Positions 22,687 to 35,622 of a stretch of DNA of 64,000 nt are shown here, piece by piece (within the stretch, counting starts at the first letter, position 1; every line of letters begins with the position of its first letter). The DNA is taken from assembly GCA_002794785.1 (NCBI GenBank), contig NBBA01000013.1, positions 992,001 through 1,056,000 on the forward strand, written 5' to 3'. The notes under the pieces were generated by a model. It was not told the DNA's origin. It made no database searches and worked only from the letters and a program-made list of their open reading frames with translations. The position numbers were made by a program, and so were the translations under genes. This DNA is from Coniferiporia sulphurascens (Eukaryota > Basidiomycota > Agaricomycetes > Hymenochaetales > Hymenochaetaceae).

Positions 22687-23028
22687 TTTCTCTTGGTGGA
22701 ATATAATACTTGGGTGGTCCATGGTCCTTTATCCTTTGGATGTCCTCTGCCATCCTTTGAAAGTATTCTTGAAGAGATGTCTTCCTGATAGTTAAAAGCG
22801 AAAGTCATGGGCTGAAAGGACTGCCTTTTTGTGTTTTTCTTTCTTGCTCTTTGAAATACTTTGGAGTCTGGACTCTCTTTTTACAAAAGTTCAATATTGA
22901 TCGACGCGCCCAGACGGAAGAAGAAATAGGTTCTCACAGTCGATTTATTGGCCGGCTCTGCATCCTTCACCTGCTCGCCATTCGCTCCGTGACGCCTGCG
23001 CCGCCCAGGAGCCTTGGAGTCCAGGAAA
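22687..23028. other. Intergenic between UTP21 and uL3m
   Basis: About 340 bases; 3' flank of UTP21 (AT-rich) and promoter of the mitochondrial ribosomal gene. Nothing else seen. Confidence 0.4.
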
Positions 23029-24221
23029 ATGTTCACACTCTGGAACGCGCTGAAACAGCCCTCAAGCATCCCGTACGCAAGAAGGTTCTTGCACGCGTCT
23101 CGCAGAGCTCGCGCCGCTGCCGTGCAGGGCGAAGCAGGCCCGTCGTCGAGTAAATGGACGCCGCACTCGGTACGCACGGGGCTCATCGCGCGGAAGAGGG
23201 GTATGACGGCCATGTGGGATCAGCACGGCGCGCGGTATCCGGTGACGGTGCTCCAGGTGCGTTTCGCTTCTGCTTCTGCGTCTTTGCAGTGCGTAGTGTG
23301 CTGAGAAATGTGTGTTTGCGGTGGGTAGCTGGAGAACTGCCAGGTCACGGCGAACGTTAAAACGGTTAGAGACAACAAGACTGAGTATCATGCCGTGCAA
23401 GTTGCGGCTTCAGATAGACCTGACCGGACGACGACACATGCGATGAGGGGCCATTTCAGAGGAGCGGGAGTGCCGTCAAAATACATCGTCAAGGAGTTTC
23501 CTGTTACCCCGGACGCCCATGTGCCTGTCGGTACGTCCTGTATAACTCTTTACGTTAAGTTGCGAAACTAAATAATCCTTAAGGCACAACACTATCTGCT
23601 TTACATTTCGTACCGGGTCAACTTGTTGATGTGGTCGCGAATTCGTACGTGCATGTCCGCTTTCTTTTTTCGAAGCTTATTTTTTCCCACTCTGTGCAGC
23701 ATAGGAAAGGGTTTCCAGGGAGGAATGAAGCGCTGGGGGTTTAGAGGTCTGCGAGCGAGTCACGGTGTGTCCGTCTCACATCGTAAGATGGGAGCAACCG
23801 GTGGTCATCAGGTTCGTTCATCCTCCGACTTCTCATACTCGTCTTGCGTCCTCTGAGACTCCAAAAATAGGACCCTGGTCGTGTCTGGCCAGGAAAGAAG
23901 ATGCCGGGACGTATGGGCGGCAAGCGCATTACGACGCAGAACCTCGAGGTCGTGCGTATCGACACCGACCTTGAGCTCGTCTTCGTAAAAGGCTGTGTTC
24001 CCGGCATCGACGATGCGCACGTCTTAGTGAGCGACGCGAAGAAAAATATGGTCCAGCTCGCGACGGCCAACTACGCGAAGGGTCTCGACGACAAGATTTT
24101 GCCGAAAGGCGTTGCAGACCTGCCTTTCCCCGCTGGTACAAAGGAGATGGCTGCGCAATACCCGCCAATTATCGCGGCACCGAGCAAGCGCATCACGAGT
24201 CCGTTCGCGGCTAGAGAGTAG
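23029..24221 (+). CDS. MRPL9: Mitochondrial large-subunit ribosomal protein uL3m
   Basis: The mitochondrial version of ribosomal protein L3, near the peptidyl-transferase centre. ATG 23029 begins a basic leader ([20 protein letters not shown]) followed by [20 protein letters not shown]. Next exons give [20 protein letters not shown], then [20 protein letters not shown] with [17 protein letters not shown], the L3 signature. Then come [20 protein letters not shown] and [17 protein letters not shown]. The stop is at 24221. Yeast calls this gene MRPL9. It is convergent with the NMT gene, only 77 bases from its stop. Confidence 0.93.
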
Positions 24222-24298
24222 ATTTAGGGCGTAGACTGTTTACTAGTTTTAATTAATCAAGATATTTTCCTAATCGTTCATGACCGTAACAATTGCAG

Positions 24299-26436
24299 CT
24301 ACAACATCATAACACCCACACCCTTTCCTGCGGGGACACCCCCCGTCTCGTTAACACCCGCTAGCAGGGCTGTTCTCCAGTTGTATAGGTAGAAATTCAG
24401 AAGCCCATCTCCACTACCGAACTATTATAAACAGTTAGCAAGACGTCGGCGTCCCTCCAAGATGAGGACGCACTTTTAAGTCTTCCAAAACTTCACAGTT
24501 GTCCATTAGAGTCAGTGCGTTAAAGACGTCAAACTTGGCAGAGCTCGCGATAATGAGCGCGTCGCCAATTATCTCTTGCAGTCGCTTTTTCAGACGGCCA
24601 CTCGCGTCGGCGCCCTCCTGAAACGCAACATCGGTAGCATAGTAGAAGAGATAAGCCGCTTCCAAAAGGTTGTGCTTCGGGCTGCGCATAATCGTCGAAG
24701 GTAGCGAGTAAAACGTAAAGAAGTCAGTGACCTTTTGCGTCTGAGGGTTCTGGAAGTATTTGAAAAACTGTGATGAGCTCAGGCTCGTTCGGAGGAATTG
24801 AAAGCGTACTTCAACCACGTAAGACCACACGACCTGTCCTTCTCTTCTCCCTTGCCAATCTTTCGGAGCGGGCCCAGAGCCTAGTCCACTCAAGAATTGG
24901 TGACGCAGCTCTTCAAGTGTCATGACCGGCGACATCGTAAAGCGCTCCATGTAGCGTGTAAAAAGCTCTGCGACCTGTGGTACGTCCTTCTCTTCCATCT
25001 CACGTAACCCGGCGCTAGCAAGACGAGGCGCAGAGGGTAACTTGTGTAGCCGCATCATGCGCGCCAGAGTCATGTTGCGAGGCACGAACGTGAAGTTGAC
25101 GTCTACGAGCTTCTGGACATTGATGGTCCGGTGAAAGTACCTGTTTTGCCGTGTTAGTATAAAATTCTAAACATCGGCAGAGACCACATAACCTCACGCA
25201 CCTACAAGTCGAAACAGGAGTGGGGATAACGACCCCGGCCGTATAGATCGCCTGGAAGACCCCCTTCAGATGGCATTGTCGAGTAACTTCCTTAATTAAG
25301 ACGGGCGCGAGACGCTTCGATCTCAGTTTTTTGTGAACACAGAGATAATTGATCTCGCTCGCGTGGAAAGTACTATGCAGTCAATTGATTAAGTGCGCAC
25401 GCGGAATAATTCCGAAAGCTGAGCGCTTACTTTCCGCGCACGCGCAAGGCGATCGGAACGCCCGATATGAACCCTACTAGTTTCTTGTTGGATTTAACGC
25501 GTACACCGACGTGCCATTCCTTGTGATAACCAGGCGGCTTTAGAGCCCTGACGTTAATAAACGCATAAGCAACGATTGTTCTCCTAGGTGAGGCGGCTGC
25601 GTACCATTCAAGAAATTCCGCAGTATATTGAAATCGGAAGGTCGCGTTATCGTCCTCGACATAATTCAAGCAAAGCAAATCATAAACTTCCTTGGTCTGT
25701 CGGCAAGTTGAGGAAGGACGTGTGATCGTATGAAGTCATTCAACACACTTGGTTTGGGTCGTCTAGATCGACAGAAGACCATTCGAAATCCTTCGGAAGG
25801 GGATATGGATCCTGGCGGACCTGCTCCCGAGGGACAGGAGGCTCGATGTATCCGTCTTCTGCCGGGGGACCTTCGCCTATTGCACATTTCAGTAACAACG
25901 CGCGTACTCCGGAGCGGCTACTGACCAAGTTGAGGTACAGGTTGCGTCGCCCAAAACTGTGTTTACGGCTAAGGGAAAGTTGCCGGGAAATAATAAAATG
26001 AGCATTCACAGACCTTATGTGTACCAATATCCTTCTTTCCACGTCCCGCGACACCCGCCTTGCCTTTGATGACATCCATGATCTTCAGCTGCTCGAGGGC
26101 TTTCCGTACGTGATCCTCATCGGTGCCCGGTGCCCCTTCTCCGTGCTCTTCACGCACTCTCTCCATAACCTGGTCCACAAGAGTCTGCGGAATCGCCTGA
26201 CCAGGCTTCAATGCATTCAGGAGCTTTGCAGCTTTCGATTTCTTCTTCTTCTTCTTTTTCTGCTGAGACGAAGAGCCCGCGCCAGGGGTGTCTACGCCAT
26301 TAACGGTGCTGCCATTGTTGTCCTCGGGCTCGTCGGCATCGCTACTGCCCGAGTCGTGTTCCTGTCCATTGGCATATGCATCCTCATCGTGAGTCTCGTC
26401 GACAATTTCCTCAATTTTCGCTTCCTCAGAGGCCAT
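24299..26436 (-). CDS. NMT1: Glycylpeptide N-tetradecanoyltransferase (N-myristoyltransferase)
   Basis: A cytosolic enzyme moving myristate from CoA to N-terminal glycines. The start at 26436 ([20 protein letters not shown]) opens an acidic region, then a poly-Lys ribosome-binding patch ([14 protein letters not shown]). The catalytic body follows in several exons: [96 protein letters not shown] and [13 protein letters not shown]. The last exon is [20 protein letters not shown] and ends GVGVMML at 24299-24301. The C-terminal carboxylate acts as the base in this family, and the -ML end is kept. Confidence 0.94.
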
Positions 26437-26674
26437 TGGATCGTTATCGAGCGCGTCGTTATGGTCGAAGCACAGACTACTCGAGTCGTCGGGACAGGAG
26501 TAATTAACGATGACTTCACCAACAAAGTAGGAGTCAATCCACAATAATGTGACTGATGACCGAAAGTCACGTCACCCTAAAGTCAAGGGTTTGATATTAA
26601 TCAAAAGAAAATACGACTCCTGGCTTAATAGCCCTCTAATTAGATTAGACACACGAGACTGTTACGAAGTGCAT

Positions 26675-28209
26675 TCAGCACTCTACCGAGGTCTCAAGCT
26701 TCAAATTACTCGAAACTGTGGCTCGCCTCCTTCTCTTAACTCTCTCGGCTAAGCCGCCACCTTCTGGAAGAATTTCTTCCATCTTTATGACGGACTTTGT
26801 CTCAATTTCCTCTAACTTCAGCTCAACAACATTTTGTACGATCTGAGTTCGCTTCCTTTTTTTAGTTGGGGATGTCGTAGGTGTTGCAGCTCTCGACGTT
26901 CTCGAGCTTTTTGAGGGAGACATGGACGGAGAGGGGGTCGAATAGCCGTGAGTTGCGAACGCCTTCAGATCAGCAGTAAAAAGGATCTGTAGCGTAAGGG
27001 GTCAATGGGCCTCCGGCTGTCATGCGGGGCGGTAAGTCCAGAAAGCCTCACCAAATGTGCCCAGCCTGCGTAGCTTCCCCAGATGCCAGCTAATTTTGCA
27101 TTGATATCATCATATAACTTCGGGGTCATTGGGGTCTTCCCTGTGCTTGATCCTCTCATCCCGTAATGTTTTGTAGCAATCTGATAGACGTGCGTATCTA
27201 CTGGGACGACCTCCCTCTGTCCGAGTTAGTAAGATCAACTGTCTTAAATCATCGCAATCCCATGCGAGTGATCGTGGACTTGCCTTGTCTAAGCTCATTA
27301 GCAATACACAATCCGCGACCTTCCGACCTACTCCCATGAGTTTCAATAACTCGGTGCGAGCACTATCTGTATCCATAGATCTCAGGCCAGAAAGAAACTC
27401 AAACACTGCTTCGTCTGATCCGTGAGCCTCGAGGAGCATAGCTGCCGTTTTTTGAATGAAGTTTGCTCGGTATCCAAACCCCAAAGTGCGTAGCTTAGAA
27501 GACACAGCAGGAGAAGCAAGAGCGGATGGCGGAGGGAAGGCATGATATGCGCTTGAGCTCGTTGACGATCCAGCTGAGGTTGCAGGGTCGTCTAATGTAA
27601 CAATCGGCGGGGAGAAGTGCGTGCACAAGTTCCGTACCATCTTGGAGATACGAGAGATATTGTTATTCGAAGAACATATAAACCTGCACATTGGAAGGTC
27701 AACAGAGAGTAGACGGCTAGCGGCCCTAAAGGACGTACGTACGAGACGAGACATTCCCAAGGATCCTGCCTGAGCATTCGTATGCCTGAAAAGCGTCCTT
27801 TCAGGTTCCTGAAAACAGCGTCACTGTCACTCCATTCTTCATACAACTTTAGCAGGTCGGTGTCCAGCTGGAAGTAGTCACGAATAAACGCCAGAGTCTC
27901 CGCGTCCCTCTTCTCGCTCAAAGACGATGGACCGGCACTTCCGGTCTCGTTCACGTCTGCGTGTACCGCAAGCACAGAACGGTAGAATAGTGTATTCGGT
28001 GACTGTTGCAAGCAAACGACGCGATCCTTAAGACAGAATCGATACTCGTGGGTTGGCGCGTCCTCTGCGTCAGTCGCTGGAGAGTCAGGAGGGACCAGGG
28101 GAAAAGCCGCCCAGCGGAAGGATTGCCCGCACTTTAGCACAACAGACAGCGTCAATTGGCTAATAGAGAGGGGCAACGCTCGGAAGCCGGCAGGAATCGA
28201 GCTCGACAT
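26675..28209 (-). CDS. OGG1: 8-oxoguanine DNA glycosylase/lyase OGG1
   Basis: Removes 8-oxoguanine opposite cytosine in base-excision repair. ATG at 28209 (MSSSIPAGFRALPLSISQLT); the N-terminal domain contains CGQSFRWAAF. The HhH-GPD core has FICSSNNNISRISKMV, the hairpin LMGVGRKVADCVLLMSLDK (the Lys in RKVADC corresponds to the Schiff-base Lys) and VVPVDTHVYQIA with the catalytic Asp. Then WGSYAGWAHLILFTADLKAF. The C-terminal tail is longer than in animals: a Ser/Thr-Pro stretch, PTKKRKRTQ (possible nuclear signal) and RVKRRRRATVSS, ending at 26675. Active-site residues are intact. Confidence 0.94.
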
Positions 28210-28587
28210 AGTCTAAAGGGAAAGAGGAAGACGCGTCAATTTACTGTGGGCGTTCGGGGTCGATAAATAGCCGAGTCACCATGTCGCGTCAAGGCAGAAT
28301 AAAAACAGGATTATAATAGGATTTAACAGCACTGGAAAACGTAGACATTTTAGGCATCTGCACAGATAGAAATAAAGTATTTTTCTGAGTGTACGGTGTG
28401 TTAATGCTACAAGTGTTAAGCCCAGTATTTGGTACCATGAGAATGTGGGAGACAGTGTTAGAAAGTCTAAGATTAAAGGCGAAGATGCGATTGGTGTTTT
28501 AAAAGACGGGATATATATATGGAGATATTCAGAAGAATGAAGCGTGCCGTGTAAAGCCGCGAGAAAGGGCAGTAGTAAACATATTTA
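28210..28587. other. Intergenic: OGG1 promoter and carrier 3' flank
   Basis: About 380 bases, AT-rich in the middle, with a short (TA)n tract at about 28512-28519. No gene seen. Confidence 0.4.
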
Positions 28588-30031
28588 TCACTCCGAGTCG
28601 GGATTTGGGAGGCGGTCGATGCGATTTGCCACCAGGTCAAAGAAAGTCCACAGGAGGCCGTGCGTTGTTATGCTTCGAAGCGCACTGATACCCAAGCCAC
28701 GGTATATGCGTGTGATACCATCATGTAAAGGTCTGGGATTAGCTGGATCCGGACCTAATGCAAATTTATTAAACAAAGGGGGCGAATGACTGGGCGTGAA
28801 ACTCGCCTCTAACAAGGCGATGGAAGGTTTCCCATATTCCACGCTTTTTCTCTCCAGCAAGGGCTCTGGTTTGTACCTTGGTTTTTACACTTGTGCAGAG
28901 CTGAGCAATTCTAAGATGTCGGGTACGTATATGTGCACTTACACGTCGAGTGGATATATTAACGCCCAGGAAGTGACTCCAGACAAAGACCCGCAAAAGA
29001 ACGGCACAATAGACGCGGGGAGTGGGAGCCAGGTAGGAGTGGGACCTTGCTCCCCTGATGGAAGACGCCCCATAACGTGACGCATGCCATCATACTCAAG
29101 GAAGTATAGAGCCGTTCCGGAGGTATCCCTCACTAGAATGAGGTAAGCTATCTTTTTTTTGTAGTAACATTCCGTGCACGCACGAAGATGCAAAGGAAGG
29201 CCGTTGTAAAGTCCCCTATAGCCATTCGAACGAATTATATCCCTCACGGCTTGAACTGTGCCCGGAGGCTTGACGATACGGACACCCTTGCTTTCGGCGA
29301 TAGAATACTCAAGCTGACGCCGAACCTGCAATCTCGTTGGTTCCCTATTTCCCCTCACATAGCCTGTTCAAAACATACCTTGACTAATTCAAAGGCTAAA
29401 GCGGCGTGAGGCAACGGTCGATTTCATAAATTTTATGGACAGGGCTCACGTGCACTGCCGAATGAAATTAAAGCACCAGCTGTCGCGCCCCCTATGCCAC
29501 CCATACACGCCACATCCAACAGCGTGTCGCGGGCTAGAATATTGTGATTCCGCAAAGACTCCTTCGTGCCATTATATATCGTGAAAGACGCAGCCCCTAA
29601 GAGGTAAATCTTGTCAGGTGCAGACAATGGAATCGTCATAGACTCGACGCACGGACGAAAGATATTGTGAAGAGGGGTATCCATAACCCCCGATAAAACC
29701 CCTTTATCCCCTCCTCCTGAAAGACTCGAGCTGCTAAACGAGGTACAGGAATTGGGTTTCGTGACGTTTGCAAACGCGATTTCAGCGAATCCAGCTGGAA
29801 CAAGCCTTTGTTCAATAAAACGGCCTTCGTCCAACGCAACAAATACGTACAGGATATCCCGCGAAGGTGGAGATATAGCTCGCGCTGACTGCACAGACAA
29901 CAGCCTTGTTCTCTATTTTTTTTTAAATACAACCTCACATCAGTCAGACTCCAGAACGGTATTCAGATTACTGCTCACGCCTCAGAGCTTCATTGAGAGC
30001 GGCAGAGTCAATAAAGGAACTGAATGGGCCA
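28588..30031 (-). CDS. Mitochondrial carrier family (SLC25) protein, N-terminal exon unresolved
   Basis: A six-helix inner-membrane carrier. The three carrier signatures are all present after splicing: GYPLDSLKSRLQTS, SAPFELVKVRRQLEY and IYPLDVVKTKVQTRA, each with its Gly-rich partner (GIKGFYRGLWIPL, GYRGLYNGLPLHLR and ITRIYRGLGISALRS). The C-terminus is FDLVANRIDRLPNPDSE with the stop at 28588. One intron (28755-28806) has a GC donor. The first exon I can support begins near 30031 (PFSSFIDSAALNEALR frame); no ATG is in frame there, so a further 5' exon must exist upstream. Substrate cannot be called. Confidence 0.75.
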
Positions 30032-30383
30032 CTAGGGGAGAGTGCGCGTCAAGATCCATGCCCGCAGGACCGGAGAACGGGGTTTTCTCGCCTCGTTCCA
30101 TCCATAGAGCAAGTACGCGACCGGGCTGTTTGGTACAGTCTTCGTGCCAAAGCACGACCCGGGCGACAGTCGTCTGTGCCGTGTTGAGCTCGGTGTCTCG
30201 CGTGCACAGCCGGATGGGGGTAAGACGCGGGTGTAGAGCAGAGAACAACTTGGAAGAGGTCGCCACTGGCACGCATGCGGCACCTCCTTCACCCCGTCGG
30301 GATCGGCTCTCTTCCGGACTTGTTTACTAACCCCCGTCGAAATTAAATGAACATTGAATTCGCACCTCGTTCCATCTTATGGA
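30032..30383. promoter_or_regulatory. Divergent region carrier / RRN6-like gene
   Basis: About 350 bases before the RRN6-like ATG. It probably also contains the missing first exon of the carrier gene, but I could not find an ATG exon whose phase fits. Confidence 0.35.
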
Positions 30384-33300
30384 ATGGAATTCTGGCCTGG
30401 GATATCAAAGGTGCCGAAGGTGGATGCCACCTCGAAAAAGAACAAGGGGAAAGGGACGTCCAGGGAAGCGGGAAAATGGACAAACTATCCAGTAATCAAT
30501 CACGGTGGCCTATCTGCTGCTACACTGGTTAAAGCCGATGGCGGCTTGGAGTGGACCTTTGTACATAGCAAGCGCAAAGGTGGGTCCTCTAACATATTTC
30601 GCGTGAATTCTTGCCAATCCTATCTTGCACCAGGGTCCCTCACAACTTATGGCGAGCCGGTCAAGATATATCCCATGGTCAAGCCAGAGGACATCAGGGT
30701 GGATAGTGTTCCTCTGAAACAGCGGGCTGAACTCGGGGTAAATTTATAAACACAATTGTGTTGCGCGTATTTACTTAGAGCTTGTTTACAGGCAAGGTTT
30801 ATGAGGACCTACCACCCCGACATTGACATACCCTCTGACCTAATTATGGAGGAGCTTGGCCACAACGACAAGGTGGCTGAGGAGCGAATGGTATTTGATC
30901 CATTTAAGGGCAACACTATCGCTGCTACGTACTGTTACGAAGGCCCGAGGAAGAGATCCGTCGCAATTGCCTTTCCAACGGGAATCCTGGGCAAAGATTT
31001 GAGTAAGCTCTTCCGATGATATAGCAGATGAAAATCCTGAAAATTTTGTAAGATGTGTCTCCAGCAGAGATAAGACAGGATGGACTCCTGTTCCAGCCTA
31101 GAGCTCAGCCTTTATGGTCATTTGATACACCAATCTGCCAAATAGCATCTTCATCTCCGGCTATCAGCACCACACAGAAAAAAAGTGCGTCTCTCGCAGA
31201 TATATCGTAAAGCTTACTTAACGACAGCATATAGCCTACTATCTGGCAGCTCGCACATACGACCAGGTCTCTGTATTCGATATTCGCAACCAAATAGCCC
31301 CTACTTTTAACACTTCGAAACCGCCTTACGCCTTGTTGGAGCTGATGACACTTCGCTCATCTGAACTCAATAGTGGCGGGATTCTGGACATGTATTTGTC
31401 TGCGTCATATCCCACAGACCTTTTTCTTGTAACAGAAAAAGGGTCTGGATATCAGTGTTCCCTCAGGAACGAAGGCAAAATCATGTTAGTAATTTTTACG
31501 AATTGTTTTTCCTTTCCACTAAATCCAAATAACTGGGCCAGTAAAAGAATTTTTGAAAAGCCCTCAGAATGCGACGATGGCTTCTGGAGAATTTGCGATG
31601 ATTTCACTACGCATGGAGGGGTTGTAGCGTCGGGAAAATTCGTCAAGACATTTGATACCAGGGTATTTTCGCTGCATTATCTTTCAGCTCCGTGCAAGCT
31701 CCAACATTAATGCACGCCCTTTTTTGTTGTGTTTAGGTTGCCGTCGACTCTTTGGATCTTCTTAGTTGCGATGACGGACGTCATGTCATAACATCTATCT
31801 GCCGGACGCAGATAGGCCATCTTTATTGTGTATCAACAACGAGTCAGGTCATATGGATCGACGAGAGATATCCTGGACAACCTCTACTCGGATGGAAACA
31901 CCATCGAGCCTTCGACAGGACACTGAACGTACAAACCATAGAGTATGACGAAAGTACGCTAATATTAAGATCTTACAATGCAATCCACACTGATTTAAAA
32001 GCAGCATCACTCGCCGTCCTTAGTTCGTATCGCAATAATCAAGTCTCTGCGATCGCCCTCGGTAAATTAGACTCCGGACCTCTACGGTGTCTGATGCCTG
32101 CTCGTGCAGTGCCTTCTGCGTCGCCAGGCTGTCCCGTCGTTGGACGAGCCCTCGTTCGTCATCCGCTGGCGCTCTCCGACTCCTTCAGTCTTGTTGAGCT
32201 CTCGGAGCGCGGCAGCCTTCATCAAGTGGATCTCCATTATACAAAGGACATCGAACATGAACAGCGGCAAGAGAGTCCTCCGTCAAGGTTCACGTTTCAA
32301 TGGTCTGATGAAATTTACGAGCTGGAGAAAAAATCAAAGGATTTGCATCCCGACTATGGCCGTGTTGGGTCGAGCGAGTTCACAACGGTTGATCTCAGCG
32401 AGCTTTACGAAGGTAATTTGATTGATTCCGTTTATTGTACGCGTTTCTGGAAGCGTTTCTGATTGATGCTCTTTTGCAGCGCTTTTTGGGGAGGAAGCTG
32501 AAGAGCTGCGAATCGAACAGGAGGAGGAGGCTGCTGAAGGAGTGTACGATACACTGGAGAATATGCCGAATTTCTGGCAACGTACAGATCTTGAGGAGGA
32601 GCATTTGCGTACTCTGTAAGTTTCAATTTCCTCCATGTCGTTCGCCGTCTGAACTGGCCGTCTATATAGCTTTGATGTGGTCTTTGGATTAGGAGATGAA
32701 CCGCTTCATGAAGCAAGGGCAGACTTCCTTACCGGCACTATCCTCGACTCGGCGCGTGGCTACCGGGCACGCAAGCAAGACCGTATCCCCGCTATCGGCG
32801 TTGCAGAAAAGGCAGCATGGCACACAAACATCCAGGAAACTCTTAGCAAGATTTCTCCCGGGGTCTTTAAATCGGAGTCCGTATCTCCTGAAAAGCTCGA
32901 GCCATACCACGTTAGTAGGGAAGAGGACTCACCAGAGGCTGATCGGCGAGAGACTGAAGCGCGTGAACAGCTCGCGCTCGACCTGGCTCTGTCCATGGAC
33001 GTGTACAGCGCGACGCCATTTAGATCAATGAAGCCTCGAGAAGCGTCCCCAAGCACTGAACTCCAAGAGTCTGCGCTCCTCACACGGGCTGCGGAACGGC
33101 TATCACTGTCGCAGAAGGAGCCTCCCCCGGTGACATTTTCCTACCTCCGTCCGGTGGTCAATGACGGATGGAAGCACTATAAAAATGCCGGCACCACATC
33201 CAAAGTGCAAGCGAAGAGGCAAGCGGAAGACGAGGACAAGGAGGTGGAGATGCCTCTTGGGGTGCGCCTCCTGCTCTCGGAGTGGGATGTGGATGACGAT

Positions 33301-33726
33301 CCTCACAAATACGAGTATGTTGACCCGTATGGCGTTGAGGGCCTCGGAGATAATTCGCGGCAGCCGACTCAAAGCGGAGGCCAGAGGAAGGTGCAGCGCG
33401 TGCGTCAACAGGGAGAAACTTCTGCGGGTGAGTCCAGCGCGGCGCCACCGCCGCCCACGCAGAGTCAGGCACCACCGACTATCATCGCGGCGAAGTCACT
33501 GGCGCTGACTCAACCGCGTCCTACTGGTGGGCTTCCGCAGCCATCACTAGTGCGACGTGGAGATCCGCGTGTGCAGACACAGCTCCAGTTTGGGCTCTCG
33601 CAGGCAGAAACAGAACCCCAGTCCTCACAGCCGATGGCGATGGCAAATACGCAAGTACTGCCAGGGCCGTTCGGTGGTAGACAAGGCACGAAGAAACCAG
33701 CGAAGAAGCGGATGGGTGGATTCTAA
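30384..33726 (+). CDS. RRN6-like RNA polymerase I core factor subunit
   Basis: Homologue of Rrn6/TAF1C, the WD-type subunit of the factor that recruits Pol I to rDNA promoters. Start MEFWPGISKVPKVDATSKKN (30384). Early text GGLSAATLVKADGGLEWTF, then LKQRAELGARFMRTYHPDID and PSDLIMEELGHNDKVAEERM are in the Rrn6 N-terminal region. The middle has propeller-like strands (CRTQIGHLYCVSTTSQVIWI). The C-terminal region after about 32660 is disordered and Gln/Pro-rich. It ends GPFGGRQGTKKPAKKRMGGF, the short KK/R-x-GGF end I associate with fungal Rrn6 proteins. Sequence is fast-evolving, so the family call rests on the ends and layout. Confidence 0.68.
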
Positions 33727-33808
33727 TTATCCTCGTCTGTGGTATACTGACACTCTCCTTCCTGCCGGAATAGTCGTAACAGATTGATTTGCATTGTACA
33801 TTCTACAC

Positions 33809-35559
33809 TTATACAAATTTAATGACTAGATCGAGGCTCAGCGGCAATGATGTCGCGGTAACTACAATACCCTCTCCGTCTTGCACAAACTCCGAAACCT
33901 TCCTCTCCAAGTTCGGCCGAGTAGCTTCCTCTAAAGACCTCGGAGCTTGGAAGTATAAGTTGGTCACTGAGCCGTCTTTGCGCGTAGCAGCCAACGAGGG
34001 CTTCTTGACTTGGCTAGAAATGCGGTGGACAGTCAATACACAAGAGATATAGGAACCAATGTGAAGACCCACATGTCAGGCCTCTCGGCTAACGCATCGA
34101 TGAGGTCGTTCACGGTCCACTCCCTGTTAACTTCAAACAGTACGGTGCTTCCGCCACAGACTGGACAATCCTCCCGCTGTTCGTGCTTGAAAGTGTAGGA
34201 ATAAACGCCGTCGGTGCCAATGTACATGAAATAGTTGTCTAAGTATGCGGATGATGATGTGGCGATCTTAAAGGCTTCGTTACAACATGATGCTATATTA
34301 AACAAAGGGTTTAAATATGCACAGACTTCGCAAGTTAAGATCGGACCCACCAGCAATGATGGCGTTCGTTGAAGCGATAGCCGGGATGATATTCTTGACA
34401 ACGCCCTGGGTCAATGACCAGGTCACCCCTTCGATATTAAACTCCTTCGCACGGGCAAGTGCTGTACTATACAACCATCCAATATGTTCCGGGTCATCTG
34501 TGTCCATTTTCTTTTCTAGGGGAAGTCAATTTACGGACATGCAGCAGCGCTTGGCCCGGACAAACCTCCATGAGTTCGAGGCCACTCCAGCACTGATGCC
34601 CATTCAATGCAGTGTTCGGGTAAGCGGGGAGTGTTGGCAATTGTGCAGATTGGGAAAGCGGTGGGCTTGTTAAGCAGATCGAGGGAGCATTCGTAACATG
34701 AGGTGACAGTCGGTAAAATGACACGGGCTTGACCTCGGAAGCCTGTGGGAAGGATATTAAGTGTGTGAAGACAGGAAGATATGAGGCTCAGAGTAGACCT
34801 TCAGTTCCTCCGTCAATCAAAGGTTTTAAGCTCTCCGGGTTCTCCTCGTCTACCATGTTCACTAACGTAGCGTTAATCCATCGACGCGCCTCTATCGAGT
34901 CCAAGCCGCAAATGACGATGTGGAATTGCATATAATATGATTCGTCTTTGTCTTGTATCTTTCCGAAATATCTGTGGACGTTCAGAATGGAACATATAGC
35001 GGATGGTGTATGCACTTACGGTGTGACCTTGACTCCGGGCACGCGCTTCATGATGAACTCTGCTGCAACGACTGCTTTCGGCTTGCCGACGTCTTTCTGT
35101 CTGTGCACACTTTAGCAACTCCTTCAATAGGCGGGCGTAGTTTGTGTACTTACCGGAACAAGAATTGTCGGTTCAGATTGCTAATGTCGATCGTGTCCAT
35201 GTCGATGACATGGATGTCTTTAAAGCCGGTCAATGCCAAGTTTGCGAGAATTTCGCATCCTAGACCCCCTGCACCGATGACAAGTACCTTGCATTGATTT
35301 CGCAGGAAGTCCTTCACCTTGAGGCGCGAATTAGCGGCAGCAATTGCGTAGACGTACTGAATTACCCTACCGCGTCCCCGGCGTTGAAGGACTCTCCGGT
35401 TCGAGGTCCTGGCCTGTCTAGTACCTGATCTATGTGGAAATAACGGTTTGGCCAGTCGATGAACCGTGTCTGTCCATGCGCATTCATTGTAGATCGTGGT
35501 GGAAGTAAGCAGGCCGGTGGCGTAGCGCGCCTAGTATTGGACACGGCCGCGTGCGGCAC
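33809..35559 (-). CDS. UBA3: NEDD8-activating enzyme E1 catalytic subunit UBA3
   Basis: Adenylates NEDD8/Rub1 and forms the thioester passed to UBC12. The nucleotide fold reads [40 protein letters not shown] then [29 protein letters not shown] and [15 protein letters not shown] follow. The thioester Cys is in [19 protein letters not shown]. Zinc-type cysteines are present ([15 protein letters not shown]). The C-terminal ubiquitin-fold domain ends [13 protein letters not shown] at 33809. The first ATG is 35559; an internal Met at 35487 ([12 protein letters not shown]) is an equally good start and gives a more usual N-terminus. Confidence 0.93.
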
Positions 35560-35622
35560 CGAATTCGTACGATCGTAGCTGCTACATCCTGGCTCGAGCT
35601 GGGCCGGTTTTTGGGTTGCTGA

